From assembly GCF_049801075.1 (NCBI RefSeq), contig NZ_JBNAGG010000001.1, forward strand, positions 806,001 to 870,000: a stretch of DNA of 64,000 nucleotides, written 5' to 3'. Below are positions 49,440 through 57,914 of the stretch, one piece after another. Made by a program: the position numbers and the translations under genes. Under the pieces are notes generated by a model that worked only from the letters and a program-made list of their open reading frames with translations, did not search any database and had not been told where the DNA came from. Source of the DNA: Maritalea sp049801075 (GTDB lineage Bacteria; Pseudomonadota; Alphaproteobacteria; Rhizobiales; Devosiaceae). Numbering within the stretch: the stretch's first letter is position 1; every line of letters starts with the position of its first letter.

Positions 49440-50822
49440 CTATTCGACTTTTTTGCCATATTCCAGCACATAGCTTGGCTGCTTCATTGTTACCAATTCT
49501 TCAGCTGCTGTCGGATGCACAGCAATCGTGCGATCAAAGTCTGCCTTGGTGGCCCCCATCGTAACCGCAATGCCTGCCATCTGGATGATTTCGCCAGCCG
49601 CATGGCCAACCACATGCACGCCCAACACCTTATCTGTGTCAGCATCAGTGATGAGCTTGTACATTTCTTTCTCGGGCTTATCCCCCAAAGTGTTCATCAT
49701 CGGGCGGAATGTCGCCTTGTAAACATTGACCTTATGATAGCGATTGCCTGCCTGTGTTTCCGTCATCCCGATCGTGCCGATTTCCGGCTCAGAAAAGACA
49801 GCGGTTGGGATCAAATCATGATGCACAAATGTGGGGTTATCATTGTAGAAGGTTTCAGCAAACGCCGCCCCTTCCCGGATGGCCACTGGCGTTAGCGCGG
49901 CTCGATCCGTCACATCCCCAACAGCAAAGACGGTTTTACAGGAGGTGCGTGATTGCTCATCAACGATGATCTCTTCGCGCGCGCCACATTCAATGTCGGC
50001 ATATTCAAGGCCCAAGCCTTTCGTGTTTGGCGTGCGCCCAGTAGCAAACATCACTTCACCGAAGTTTTTCGATAAACCAGTGTTAAATTTCACATTGATC
50101 CCGTCATCAGATTTTTCCAGCGCATCGAGATCCGTATCGGTCAAAATCTCAACACCGCGCTCTTGCATCTGCTCGGCCACCATGTTGCGCACATCTTCGT
50201 CAAAGCCGCGCAAAATCTGCGGCCCGCGATAAGCCAGAGTTGTTTTCACACCCAGACCGGCGAAAATTCCGGCAAACTCGACAGCGATATACCCACCGCC
50301 AACAACCAGCACTTCTTCTGGTAGTTTTTCGAGATGGAACGCTTCATTTGAGGTAATGCCTAGCTCTGCGCCGGGAATGTTAGGCACAAAAGGCGTACCG
50401 CCTGTCGCGATCAATATGCGATCAGCAGTGAGTTCTTCACCATCCTTTTTCAGCTTTACAGATGTTCCGCTGGTGAGTTCTGCACGGTCGCGGATGAGCG
50501 TTACACCAGCATTATCAAGGATATTGCCATAAATGCCTTCGAGGCGATTGATCTCTTTATCTTTGTTGTCGCGCAAACTGTCCCAGCTGAATTCAGCATC
50601 GCCTGTAGACCAGCCAAAGCTTTTGGCGACTTCAAATTGATCGGCGAACCGTGATGCATATACGAATAGTTTTTTCGGGACACATCCACGAATTACACAT
50701 GTACCGCCCAAGCGATATTCTTCGATTACGGCAACTTTGGCACCATAGCTTGACGCCAATCGCCCAGCGCGAACACCACCTGAGCCTGCACCAATCACTA
50801 TCAAATCAAAATGACGTCCCAT
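49440..50822 (-). CDS. gor: Glutathione-disulfide reductase
   Basis: NADPH-dependent FAD enzyme that keeps glutathione reduced in the cytosol. 460 residues. The FAD-binding GxGxxG is IGAGSGGVRAG. The redox disulfide is GGTCVIRGCVPKKL (Cys42 and Cys47). The NAD(P)H domain is VVGGGYIAVEFA with following arginines (YRGPQILRGFD), consistent with NADPH. The dimer domain ends with the catalytic HPTAAEE. The RGC in place of NxGC in the disulfide loop marks the alphaproteobacterial type. It follows rpiA and DUF2059 in the conserved rhizobial order, but a strong terminator stands between DUF2059 and gor. Confidence 0.97.
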   Translation of the reverse strand: MGRHFDLIVIGAGSGGVRAGRLASSYGAKVAVIEEYRLGGTCVIRGCVPKKLFVYASRFADQFEVAKSFGWSTGDAEFSWDSLRDNKDKEINRLEGIYGNILDNAGVTLIRDRAELTSGTSVKLKKDGEELTADRILIATGGTPFVPNIPGAELGITSNEAFHLEKLPEEVLVVGGGYIAVEFAGIFAGLGVKTTLAYRGPQILRGFDEDVRNMVAEQMQERGVEILTDTDLDALEKSDDGINVKFNTGLSKNFGEVMFATGRTPNTKGLGLEYADIECGAREEIIVDEQSRTSCKTVFAVGDVTDRAALTPVAIREGAAFAETFYNDNPTFVHHDLIPTAVFSEPEIGTIGMTETQAGNRYHKVNVYKATFRPMMNTLGDKPEKEMYKLITDADTDKVLGVHVVGHAAGEIIQMAGIAVTMGATKADFDRTIAVHPTAAEELVTMKQPSYVLEYGKKVE

Positions 50823-50859
50823 GAAACAACTCCATATCTAATTGCCTGTGATTGACCAC

Positions 50860-50889
50860 AAAAAAGCCCCTTGGGCAACCCAAGGGGCT
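50860..50889 (-). terminator. Rho-independent terminator between DUF2059 and gor
   Basis: Eleven-pair stem (50865-50875 with 50879-50889), loop CAA, then T on the minus strand. It follows the DUF2059 stop by 24 bases and leaves under 40 bases before the gor start. Confidence 0.92.
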
Positions 50890-50913
50890 TCACATAATCG
50901 TGCGGCAGATTGG

Positions 50914-51414
50914 TTAGTTAAGCTCAATCCCTTTTCCGGACAATGCCGCTTTTACCTTTCGCTCGTAATCTATAAGAAAGTTGTTTTCCCAAACTTCGAC
51001 TGCGGCCTTTAAGTCCTTGTTGATACTGACATTGTTTGCCAAAAGCTTCTGCCCAGTTTCACTTTCATAAAAAGTGACAATTTCCTGCAGCTCCTCTGGT
51101 GTAAATCGGATGGCATAGATACGAGCAAACTGCTGATATAATGGGTTGCCTGCATCAATATATTCCTGTGCAACATCGCGCGCTGTCTGAACAATTGTCT
51201 CAGAGGATTCTGGACTTTGGCGTGTTAGAGCCTGTGCAACACGTCGAATTGAATTTAGCAAAGACACTTCATAGACATTGCCTGTATCGGTCATTTCCAC
51301 ATATTTTTGAGCGACAGCTAGGTGTTCAGGTGTGATTTCCTGCGCATTTGCGGACCAAGTTGTTGCGACTGACATGCTGCCAGCCAAAAACAGTGCAACC
51401 AATGTATTCTTCAT
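50914..51414 (-). CDS. DUF2059 domain-containing periplasmic protein
   Basis: 166 residues from the ATG at 51414 (MKNTLVALFLAG), with GGGAG seven bases upstream; a longer form from 51441 would overlap rpiA. A signal peptide (about 1-24, SANA-QEI) is followed by an all-helical DUF2059 domain (about 95-160, with FTPEELQEIVTFYESETGQKLL). The function is unknown; many alphaproteobacteria carry it between rpiA and gor, as here. It starts 19 bases after rpiA and ends at a strong terminator. Confidence 0.92.
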   Translation of the reverse strand: MKNTLVALFLAGSMSVATTWSANAQEITPEHLAVAQKYVEMTDTGNVYEVSLLNSIRRVAQALTRQSPESSETIVQTARDVAQEYIDAGNPLYQQFARIYAIRFTPEELQEIVTFYESETGQKLLANNVSINKDLKAAVEVWENNFLIDYERKVKAALSGKGIELN

Positions 51415-51433
51415 CAAACTACTCCCTGCTTGG

Positions 51434-52120
51434 TTAGCCAAGCTCTTTTACACCATTTGCGTCTGCCAGATATGCCTTGGCGCACAGGCCCAAAAACAAT
51501 CCGTGCTGCACGACACCCGGCACGTTCAAAAGACTTTCTGATAGTGCTTTTGCATCCGAAATACGGCCAAAAGATGCATCTAAGATAAAATGCCCACCAT
51601 CAGTTTCAAATGGCGCATCGGCCGCTTGGCGCAAAACCAGCTCCCCGTCTGCATTGAAGGCACTCATAATCTCCAAGACCGCATTGCGTGTTGCGCCCAA
51701 ACCAAATTTATTCACTTCAATCGGCAATGCGAATTGGCCCAAACGATCAACCAGTTTCGACGTATCTGCGATGACCACCATTTTGTCAGACGCTGCGGCA
51801 ACAATCTTTTCGCGCAACAATGCACCGCCACCGCCTTTGATCAATTGCATTTCTGCATCAATCTCGTCGGCACCATCAACGGTCACATCCAATCGGTCAA
51901 TTTCATCCAGAGTGGTGAGCGGAATACCAAGTGCTTCCGCCTGTTGCATTGTCGCAATTGATGTCGGCACACAAAGACACTCAAAGCCTTTTGCCACTTC
52001 GGCACCCAAATAATCGACAAAATGTTTTGCCGTCGAGCCGGTTCCAAGCCCGATTCGCATACCAGATTTAACTTCAGACATGGCGGCAAGCGCTGCCTGT
52101 TTTTTCAGTTCGTCAGACAA
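51434..52120 (-). CDS. rpiA: Ribose-5-phosphate isomerase A
   Basis: Interconverts ribose 5-phosphate and ribulose 5-phosphate in the pentose phosphate pathway. 228 residues. GLGTGSTAKHFVD (phosphate loop), DVTVDGADEID (catalytic Asp region), LIKGGGGALLREKIVA (catalytic Glu and Lys) and VPGVVQHGLFLG near the end are all present. It is first of rpiA / DUF2059 with gor beyond the terminator; the order is conserved in Hyphomicrobiales. NADPH from the pentose pathway is what Gor consumes, a possible reason for the linkage. Confidence 0.97.
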   Translation of the reverse strand: MSDELKKQAALAAMSEVKSGMRIGLGTGSTAKHFVDYLGAEVAKGFECLCVPTSIATMQQAEALGIPLTTLDEIDRLDVTVDGADEIDAEMQLIKGGGGALLREKIVAAASDKMVVIADTSKLVDRLGQFALPIEVNKFGLGATRNAVLEIMSAFNADGELVLRQAADAPFETDGGHFILDASFGRISDAKALSESLLNVPGVVQHGLFLGLCAKAYLADANGVKELG

Positions 52121-52343
52121 AATGATCTCACAATTATTGTAAAAGCCAATGATTTCCCTATGGACTTAACAAAGAAAACCCCAATTTCACAATAAATTTA
52201 TCGACTTGCTAATTAAATTTGGACAAGAACAATTCAGTTTCATATTGTTTTAACCTAAAACTTGCTTTTTAGGAGGGGTGCCGCTGACGCGTGGGGTACG
52301 CGCAGTGTTGCACATATTGAATTCATTTGGAGATGATGGGGCC

Positions 52344-52937
52344 ATGAAATTGCTTAAACGCACAATTATGTTGTTGCTGAGCGTGGTGCTGGTTGGTGGG
52401 AGCGTTCTTGAGGCGTCTGCAGACCGCGTTTACGATGCACGAAATAACCGCTGGGTTGATGCCAGTGAAATGCAATCCTCTGGGCGCGGCGGCTCACGCA
52501 TTAAGCGCACAAAAGTCGATTATGAAACCAAGCTTGCAGCAGGCACCATCATTGTTGAGACGTCTGAACGTCGTCTTTATTATGTGTTGGGCAATGGTAA
52601 AGCTATGCGTTATGGCGTTGGCGTTGGTCGCGACGGCTTCCGTTGGTCTGGCTCGCACCGCATCACCCGCAAAGCGGAATGGCCAGGCTGGACACCTCCG
52701 CCTGCGATGCGCAAGCGTGTTCCTGGTTTGCCTGCCTATATGCCGGGCGGTCCAAAAAATCCATTGGGCGCACGTGCGCTATACATTGGCAGCACCATTT
52801 ACCGTTTGCACGGCACTGCTGAACCTTGGACAATCGGCCAAGCTGTTTCTTCAGGCTGCATCCGCCTGACCAATGACGATATTATCGATCTTTACAACCG
52901 GACAAAAGTTGGTGCACGGGTGATTGTTCGCCACTAA
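52344..52937 (+). CDS. L,D-transpeptidase (YkuD/ErfK family)
   Basis: 197-residue exported enzyme that makes 3-3 peptidoglycan cross-links or attaches outer-membrane proteins to peptidoglycan. A signal peptide (about 1-27, EASA-DRV) is followed by the catalytic YkuD domain (about 65-195). The active-site region has the conserved His in YRLHGTAEP and SSGCIRLTNDD with the nucleophilic Cys. The start at 52344 is chosen because GGAG lies 10 bases upstream and the signal peptide begins there; the frame is open to 52278. It is monocistronic with a good terminator. Confidence 0.93.
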   Translation: MKLLKRTIMLLLSVVLVGGSVLEASADRVYDARNNRWVDASEMQSSGRGGSRIKRTKVDYETKLAAGTIIVETSERRLYYVLGNGKAMRYGVGVGRDGFRWSGSHRITRKAEWPGWTPPPAMRKRVPGLPAYMPGGPKNPLGARALYIGSTIYRLHGTAEPWTIGQAVSSGCIRLTNDDIIDLYNRTKVGARVIVRH

Positions 52938-52970
52938 GCGATCTACTCACATAGAGATCAAATTGAATTG

Positions 52971-53000
52971 AACCGGGTTTTGCAAAAAGCCCGGTTTTTT
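52971..53000 (+). terminator. Rho-independent terminator of the L,D-transpeptidase gene
   Basis: Seven-pair stem (52971-52977 with 52990-52996) and T to 53000, 33 bases after the stop. Confidence 0.85.
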
Positions 53001-53049
53001 CGTGCGCATTTGATTGAACAAAACACTGTTTGCAGTTAGTTTTTGCGCC

Positions 53050-54063
53050 ATGGAAAGTTTTGCGCCCAAGCGCCCCCTTATCGATCAATTCGGACGAGCT
53101 GTTACCTATTTACGGATTTCGGTGACGGACCGCTGTGACTTCCGCTGCACCTATTGCATGGCAGAAAATATGAGTTTTTTGCCAAAGTCTGAAGTGTTGA
53201 GCTTGGAAGAAATCGAACAAATTGCATCAATCTTTGTGGCGCGCGGCGTAACAAAGCTGAGGCTGACTGGCGGGGAGCCTCTGGTTCGTCGTGATATTAT
53301 GACGCTGATCGAGCGGTTAGGGCAGCAAAAGAAAAATGGCCCATTGAACGAGCTCACGCTCACCACAAATGGAAGCCAGCTAAAGCGCTTCTCGCAACAA
53401 TTGGTTGAAAGCGGTGTGGAACGGATCAATGTGTCGTTGGACACATTGGATGCGGATAAATTTGCGAAGATTACCCGCTGGGGGCGTTTGCAACAGGTGC
53501 TGGACGGCATTGATTGCGCTTTGGATGCTGGGTTAAAAATCAAGATCAATATGGTTGCGCTGCGTGGCGGCAATGATCATGAAATTGTGCCGATGATGGA
53601 ATGGGCACACGGCAAAGGCATGGACCTCACGCTGATCGAAACCATGCCCATGGGTGCTGTAGATGTTGATCGCCAAGACCAATATTTGCCACTGACTGAA
53701 GTTATCGAGACGATCGGCGCGCACTATGCGCTAGACGACTTGCCCTTGGATACGGGCGGCCCAGCTCGATATAAGCACGTGAAAGAAACGGGCGGCCGCG
53801 TTGGATTTATTCGCCCCCTCACCCATAATTTTTGCGAGAGCTGCAACCGTGTGCGGCTAACGGCGACCGGCGAGCTTTATCTTTGCCTCGGCCAAAATGA
53901 TAAAGTGAATTTGCGCGATGCCCTGCGCCAAGATGGACCGCAGGCGGTGGCCGATTTGCTCGACCACGCCATGGCGATTAAGCCCAAGGGGCATGATTTT
54001 GAAATTGATCGGCAAAAGCCGCAAAAGCATGTGGGTCGCCACATGTCTGTGACGGGTGGCTAA
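53050..54063 (+). CDS. moaA: GTP 3',8-cyclase (molybdenum cofactor synthesis)
   Basis: Radical SAM enzyme that rearranges GTP in the first step of molybdopterin synthesis. 337 residues from the ATG at 53050; a TTG at 53014 is open but unlikely. The N-terminal 4Fe-4S cluster ligands are in DRCDFRCTYC (Cys29, 33, 36) and the SAM motif is TGGEPLVRRD. The C-terminal second cluster is FCESCNRVRLTATGELYLCLG. It stops short of the usual GG tail but keeps SVTGG at the end. It follows the transpeptidase terminator and converges on the Lrp gene three bases away. Other moa genes are not in the window. Confidence 0.95.
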   Translation: MESFAPKRPLIDQFGRAVTYLRISVTDRCDFRCTYCMAENMSFLPKSEVLSLEEIEQIASIFVARGVTKLRLTGGEPLVRRDIMTLIERLGQQKKNGPLNELTLTTNGSQLKRFSQQLVESGVERINVSLDTLDADKFAKITRWGRLQQVLDGIDCALDAGLKIKINMVALRGGNDHEIVPMMEWAHGKGMDLTLIETMPMGAVDVDRQDQYLPLTEVIETIGAHYALDDLPLDTGGPARYKHVKETGGRVGFIRPLTHNFCESCNRVRLTATGELYLCLGQNDKVNLRDALRQDGPQAVADLLDHAMAIKPKGHDFEIDRQKPQKHVGRHMSVTGG

Positions 54064-54066
54064 AAC

Positions 54067-54546
54067 CTATTTCTCTTTTTCGATTTCAGAGAATTCGAGC
54101 GGCAAAGCAGTTGTATATTTGATCTGCTCCATGGCGAAGGCGGAGCTAACGTCGCTCATGGACATTTCAGAAATCAGCTTTTGGTAGAAGCGATCATATT
54201 GCGCAATGTCTGGGACAACGACGCGCAATACGTAGTCGACATCACCGCTCATTCGATAGAACTCAACCACTTCGTCATGCGCTTCCACCACACTGGCAAA
54301 CTTTTTAAGCCATGCTTCATTGTGTTGGTTTGTGCGCACAGACACAAAGACAGTGACACCCGCATTGACCTTGGCCGGATCAAGCACGGCGACACGGCGC
54401 TTGATGACGCCATCTTCTTCCATTTTCTGAATACGCCGCCAACAAGGTGTAGTGGACAGCCCAACTTTGCGGCCGATTTCGGCCACTGGCATCGTGGCGT
54501 CCTTTTGCAAAAGCGCGAGAATTTTACGGTCAATCTTATCAAGCAT
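54067..54546 (-). CDS. Lrp/AsnC family transcriptional regulator
   Basis: 159 residues. An N-terminal helix-turn-helix (MLDKIDRKILALLQKDATMPVAEIGRKVGLSTTPCWRRI region, residues 1-50) is followed by the RAM effector domain (about 65-145, with HDEVVEFYRMSGDVDYVLRVVV). The TPCWRRI recognition helix is the LrpA/AsnC-type seen in amino-acid responsive regulators. The target is not evident; it has no divergent partner gene. Convergent with moaA (three bases) and 95 bases from the nuclease gene. Confidence 0.92.
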   Translation of the reverse strand: MLDKIDRKILALLQKDATMPVAEIGRKVGLSTTPCWRRIQKMEEDGVIKRRVAVLDPAKVNAGVTVFVSVRTNQHNEAWLKKFASVVEAHDEVVEFYRMSGDVDYVLRVVVPDIAQYDRFYQKLISEMSMSDVSSAFAMEQIKYTTALPLEFSEIEKEK

Positions 54547-54641
54547 AGCGCACCATTTGAAAAATCGTTCTATTCAGCGAGACATGGATACGCCAAATTG
54601 AAAAACAGAGCAAGATTTATTCAGTTTTGGAACATGAAATT

Positions 54642-55187
54642 CTAAAACGGCCAAAATGACCATAGCCAACCCAAAATTGAACTTTCGGCGCGGCCATGAA
54701 CTTTGCGCCATTTATATGGAACCTCAAATTCGCTGGCCCAAATGCCACGCCGATCTCGGCGAGCCAACACTTCATCAATGGCATAGTCATTATATGAGAC
54801 AGCCCATCCCTCGCGCACCAACCATGCGTTCAAATCCTCTCGCCCTAAATAGCAAACCGCTAAAAGGCGTCGATATTGATCTAAACGTTCTCCAACACAT
54901 GTGATGGATTTGCCATCAATCTTTTGTGCCAACGCGGCTCTTGAGGCTTCGCCACAGGCCCAATCTTTCTGATTTCGCAGGCACGTTTGCTGCAGTTCTG
55001 GCGCGTCAATACCGATCAACCGCACGCGCTGGCCACTGAGACGCACGCTATCGCCATCGCCGACATTCGGCACCCCCGCAAGTGACTGGTTTTGCTGGTT
55101 TTGTGTACCCAAAACCATTGCGACCAGAAGTCCCGCAATCGCAACGAAAGTGATGGCCCGTCGAGGAGAAAAAAATCTGCGCTTCAT
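54642..55187 (-). CDS. Thermonuclease (staphylococcal nuclease-like) family protein
   Basis: 181 residues from the ATG at 55187 (MKRRFFSPRR), with AGGA six bases upstream; a longer form to 55229 lacks one. One N-terminal membrane segment (about 13-30) anchors or exports it. The SNase domain follows: DGDSVRLSGQRVRLIGIDAPE (Ca/active-site loop with the first Arg), LDQYRRLLAVCYLG (Arg/Tyr of the catalytic centre), NAWLVREGWAVSYNDY and RRGIWASEF. Extra cysteines may form a disulfide. It probably degrades extracellular or periplasmic nucleic acid. The C-terminus is Trp/aromatic-rich (GWLWSFWPF). Confidence 0.88.
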   Translation of the reverse strand: MKRRFFSPRRAITFVAIAGLLVAMVLGTQNQQNQSLAGVPNVGDGDSVRLSGQRVRLIGIDAPELQQTCLRNQKDWACGEASRAALAQKIDGKSITCVGERLDQYRRLLAVCYLGREDLNAWLVREGWAVSYNDYAIDEVLARRDRRGIWASEFEVPYKWRKVHGRAESSILGWLWSFWPF

Positions 55188-55232
55188 ACTCAATCCTGCG
55201 AAATTTCGTAACGAGAGGTTAACCATCACCCG

Positions 55233-55248
55233 TTAGAGTATTCTTAAC
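55233..55248 (+). promoter_or_regulatory. CtrA-like box upstream of the histidine kinase
   Basis: TTAG-N7-TTAAC, one mismatch from the CtrA consensus, 37-52 bases before the kinase start codon. It also lies upstream of the divergent nuclease gene. Confidence 0.35.
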
Positions 55249-55284
55249 CGTAGTTTTCGGACAAGTTGTGAGTATTGCGTTCTA

Positions 55285-56811
55285 ATGTCCATAGACTCTT
55301 CACCAGAGGCAAATAGAGCTGTGCGCTCTGATCGCGGGAAATCGCATCAGCGTGCGGTTAGCGATGCGCGCCAGCGTCTGACATCAAGTTCAGGCACGAT
55401 GGCGTCCTATGACTATGAGCTGATCCGCGACTATGCTGGCACACGCCTTTCCGGCAAGTTTGCGATTCCTATTTTGGTTATCGTAATCGCCCTGCTCACT
55501 TCTGTTTGGGTTCCCCCGCTCTATATGTTGACTTGGGCCGCGATTGTGCTTGTGGGCCACACCGCGGTGATGATGAACTGCAAGCAGTTTTTAAACGCTT
55601 CACAAGCCAAGTTTAACGCCCGCCGCCAGACCACATCGATTGTAGTGGTGGAAACCATTTTTGGTATTGGCTGGTCGACCATCGCCTTATTGCCGATCAC
55701 CAATGCGGCGCAAGAGGTTGCTGTGATCCAATGGGCGATTTTGCTGGTTGGCGTGGCGGCAAACGCCGTTTCCTCTCGAGCGGTCCCCTCTGCCACTTTG
55801 GCAAACTCTGTGCCCGGCATCATCACTGTTGGCGGCATGTTGGTGTTTAACGGCGGCATGTTGAATTATGCGCTGGCTTTCTTGGCCGTTGGCGCAGGAA
55901 TCTTTTTCAACTTTCTTGCCCGGACCTTGCACAAATCAGCGATCAAAACGCTGGAACACCGTGCAGAAAAAGACATGCTGATCTTCGAGCTTGAAGAAGC
56001 CAAAACCATGTCTGATGAAGCACGGCGTGAGGCAGAACAGGCAAACATTGCGAAATCCCGCTTTTTGGCGACGATGAGCCATGAGTTGCGCACGCCGCTC
56101 AACGCCATTATTGGCTTTTCTGAAGTGATGTCTTCTGAAGTTTTGGGACCGATCCAGAACCCGAGTTATAAAGAATATTCAGCTGATATTCACGCTTCTG
56201 GCCAGCATTTGCTTAATCTGATCAATGAGTTGCTCGATCTATCTCGGATTGAGGCCGGCAAATATGAATTGAACGAGGAAGGCATTTCATTGGTCAATAT
56301 TGCGGAGGATTGTCGCCGCATGTTGGAAATTCGCGCCCGATCTAAAGGCATTGAGCTGGTTGCTGATTTTGATGAAAAGCTGCCCAAATTGTGGGGCGAC
56401 GAGCGCGCCATCCGCCAAGTGTGTTTGAACCTACTTTCAAACGCCATCAAGTTCACGCCACAGTCGGGCCGCATCATCTTTAAGGTTGCGGCAGGCGAAA
56501 ACAATTGCCAGATGATTTCAGTGCGCGACAACGGCCCGGGCATCCCTGAAAATGAGATTGCCACTGTGCTGTCATCATTTGGTCAGGGCTCGCTTGCGCA
56601 AAAAACAGCAGAGCAAGGCGCTGGTTTGGGCCTACCGATTGTGCAGAAAATTATGGAATTGCATGGTGGCCGTTTTGATCTTTTCTCCAAACTGCGCTTT
56701 GGCACCGAAGTGATCGCAACATTCCCACGCTCTCGCGTTATGGAAGCGATGGCGCCCGTACGTAACGGACGCCGCAAGCTTGAAATCTACAAAACAGGCT
56801 CTGACACCTAA
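55285..56811 (+). CDS. Membrane sensor histidine kinase (PdhS/DivJ-like HisKA)
   Basis: 508 residues. A polar N-terminus (1-60) is followed by five or six membrane helices (about 62-215) with almost no periplasmic loop, so the sensor lies in the membrane. A coiled linker then leads to HisKA with FLATMSHELRTPLNAIIGFSEVM (phospho-acceptor His near residue 270), and an ATPase domain with NLLSNAIKFTP, DNGPGIP, GAGLGLPIV and GTEV. The SEVMSSEVLGPI and DLSRIEAGK text is that of the PleC/DivJ/PdhS kinases that feed DivK-CtrA in rhizobia. No response regulator is adjacent. It converges on cobT, five bases away. Confidence 0.92.
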   Translation: MSIDSSPEANRAVRSDRGKSHQRAVSDARQRLTSSSGTMASYDYELIRDYAGTRLSGKFAIPILVIVIALLTSVWVPPLYMLTWAAIVLVGHTAVMMNCKQFLNASQAKFNARRQTTSIVVVETIFGIGWSTIALLPITNAAQEVAVIQWAILLVGVAANAVSSRAVPSATLANSVPGIITVGGMLVFNGGMLNYALAFLAVGAGIFFNFLARTLHKSAIKTLEHRAEKDMLIFELEEAKTMSDEARREAEQANIAKSRFLATMSHELRTPLNAIIGFSEVMSSEVLGPIQNPSYKEYSADIHASGQHLLNLINELLDLSRIEAGKYELNEEGISLVNIAEDCRRMLEIRARSKGIELVADFDEKLPKLWGDERAIRQVCLNLLSNAIKFTPQSGRIIFKVAAGENNCQMISVRDNGPGIPENEIATVLSSFGQGSLAQKTAEQGAGLGLPIVQKIMELHGGRFDLFSKLRFGTEVIATFPRSRVMEAMAPVRNGRRKLEIYKTGSDT

Positions 56812-56816
56812 GAGCT

Positions 56817-57851
56817 TTAATGCGTGGTCTGCTGACCTGCAACGGCAGCCTCTTCAAAGGTCGCCATATTTTTGTGCAGGTGCAACGCGGTCTTGACCAT
56901 GGATGCCACGAGCGCAGCGCCGGAGCCTTCGCCGAGACGCATACCCAAATCAAAGAGCGGCTTCTTACCCATTTTTGCCAACACTTCAGTGTGAGCAGCC
57001 TCAGCTGATTGGTGCGCAAAAATGCAGTGATCAAGCGACATTGGATTTGCCGCATGTAGAACTGCAGCGGCTGATGTTGCAACAAATCCATCCACGATGA
57101 CAGGCAGCTTGTTGTGGCGCGCAGCGATGATCGCGCCGGCCATGGCGGCGATTTCACGACCACCCAAACGTGCCAAAATTTTCAATGGGGTATCCAGATC
57201 GTCTTTGTGAAGCTCAAGGCCGCGGTTAACAGCATCGGCTTTACGCTTCAGCCCCGCATCATCAACGCCCGACCCACGGCCAACCCAGTCTTCACCTGTG
57301 CCGCCGAACAAGGCGGCATAGATGGCGGCGGCAGGTGTGGTGTTGCCAATGCCCATTTCGCCAATGCACAACAGATCAGGCTTACCTGCAATCGCTTCCA
57401 TGCCATAGGCGATCGTGGCCGCGCAGGTGCGATCGTCCATTGCTGCGATTTGGGTAAAATCGCCGGTAGGCAATTCCAAAGCCAGTTCAAAAACCCGCAA
57501 ATTAAGTTCGTGCAAAGCGCAGATTTGGGAAATTGCGGCCCCGCCATTTGTGAAGTTGGCGACCATTTGCTGGGTCACTTCTGATGGAAATGCCGATACA
57601 CCCTGATCAACAACGCCATGGTTTCCGGCAAAAATTGCGACCATTGGATTGTCCAATGTGGGGGTTGGCTTTTCCTGCCAACGCGCCAACCATTCAACCA
57701 TTTTCTCCAGCTCACCCAATGATCCAGCAGGTTTCGTAAGCTGTGCATCTCGCTCGCGCACGGCATCAACTGCGGCTTCACTGCCATTCGGCAACAGCAT
57801 CAGCAGTTCCTGGAAATCATCAAAAGGGCTTTTCTGGTCTTGTTCGGTCAT
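56817..57851 (-). CDS. cobT: Nicotinate-nucleotide:dimethylbenzimidazole phosphoribosyltransferase
   Basis: Makes alpha-ribazole phosphate for the lower ligand of cobalamin. 344 residues from the ATG at 57851 (MTEQDQK), preceded by GAGTCG; ATG codons further upstream would overlap the cobS leader. Family blocks: LTKPAGSLGELE at the start, FAGNHGVVDQGVSAFPSEVT, GEMGIGNTTPAAA, GGREIAAMAGAI and RLGEGSGAALV near the end with the catalytic Glu. It is divergent from cobS with about 60 bases between, so the promoters face away. Product and partner feed the same step, ribazole attachment by CobS. Confidence 0.96.
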   Translation of the reverse strand: MTEQDQKSPFDDFQELLMLLPNGSEAAVDAVRERDAQLTKPAGSLGELEKMVEWLARWQEKPTPTLDNPMVAIFAGNHGVVDQGVSAFPSEVTQQMVANFTNGGAAISQICALHELNLRVFELALELPTGDFTQIAAMDDRTCAATIAYGMEAIAGKPDLLCIGEMGIGNTTPAAAIYAALFGGTGEDWVGRGSGVDDAGLKRKADAVNRGLELHKDDLDTPLKILARLGGREIAAMAGAIIAARHNKLPVIVDGFVATSAAAVLHAANPMSLDHCIFAHQSAEAAHTEVLAKMGKKPLFDLGMRLGEGSGAALVASMVKTALHLHKNMATFEEAAVAGQQTTH

Positions 57852-57914
57852 GGTATCGACTCGCATTTGGGTTAAGTGAACGTCCTCTTTTATCCAACAT
57901 TTAAGGAAAAGCAA

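Noticed and set aside
57852..57914. Cobalamin riboswitch between cobT and cobS
   Set aside because: Only about 60 bases separate the starts and no B12-box text is present; too short for the aptamer.
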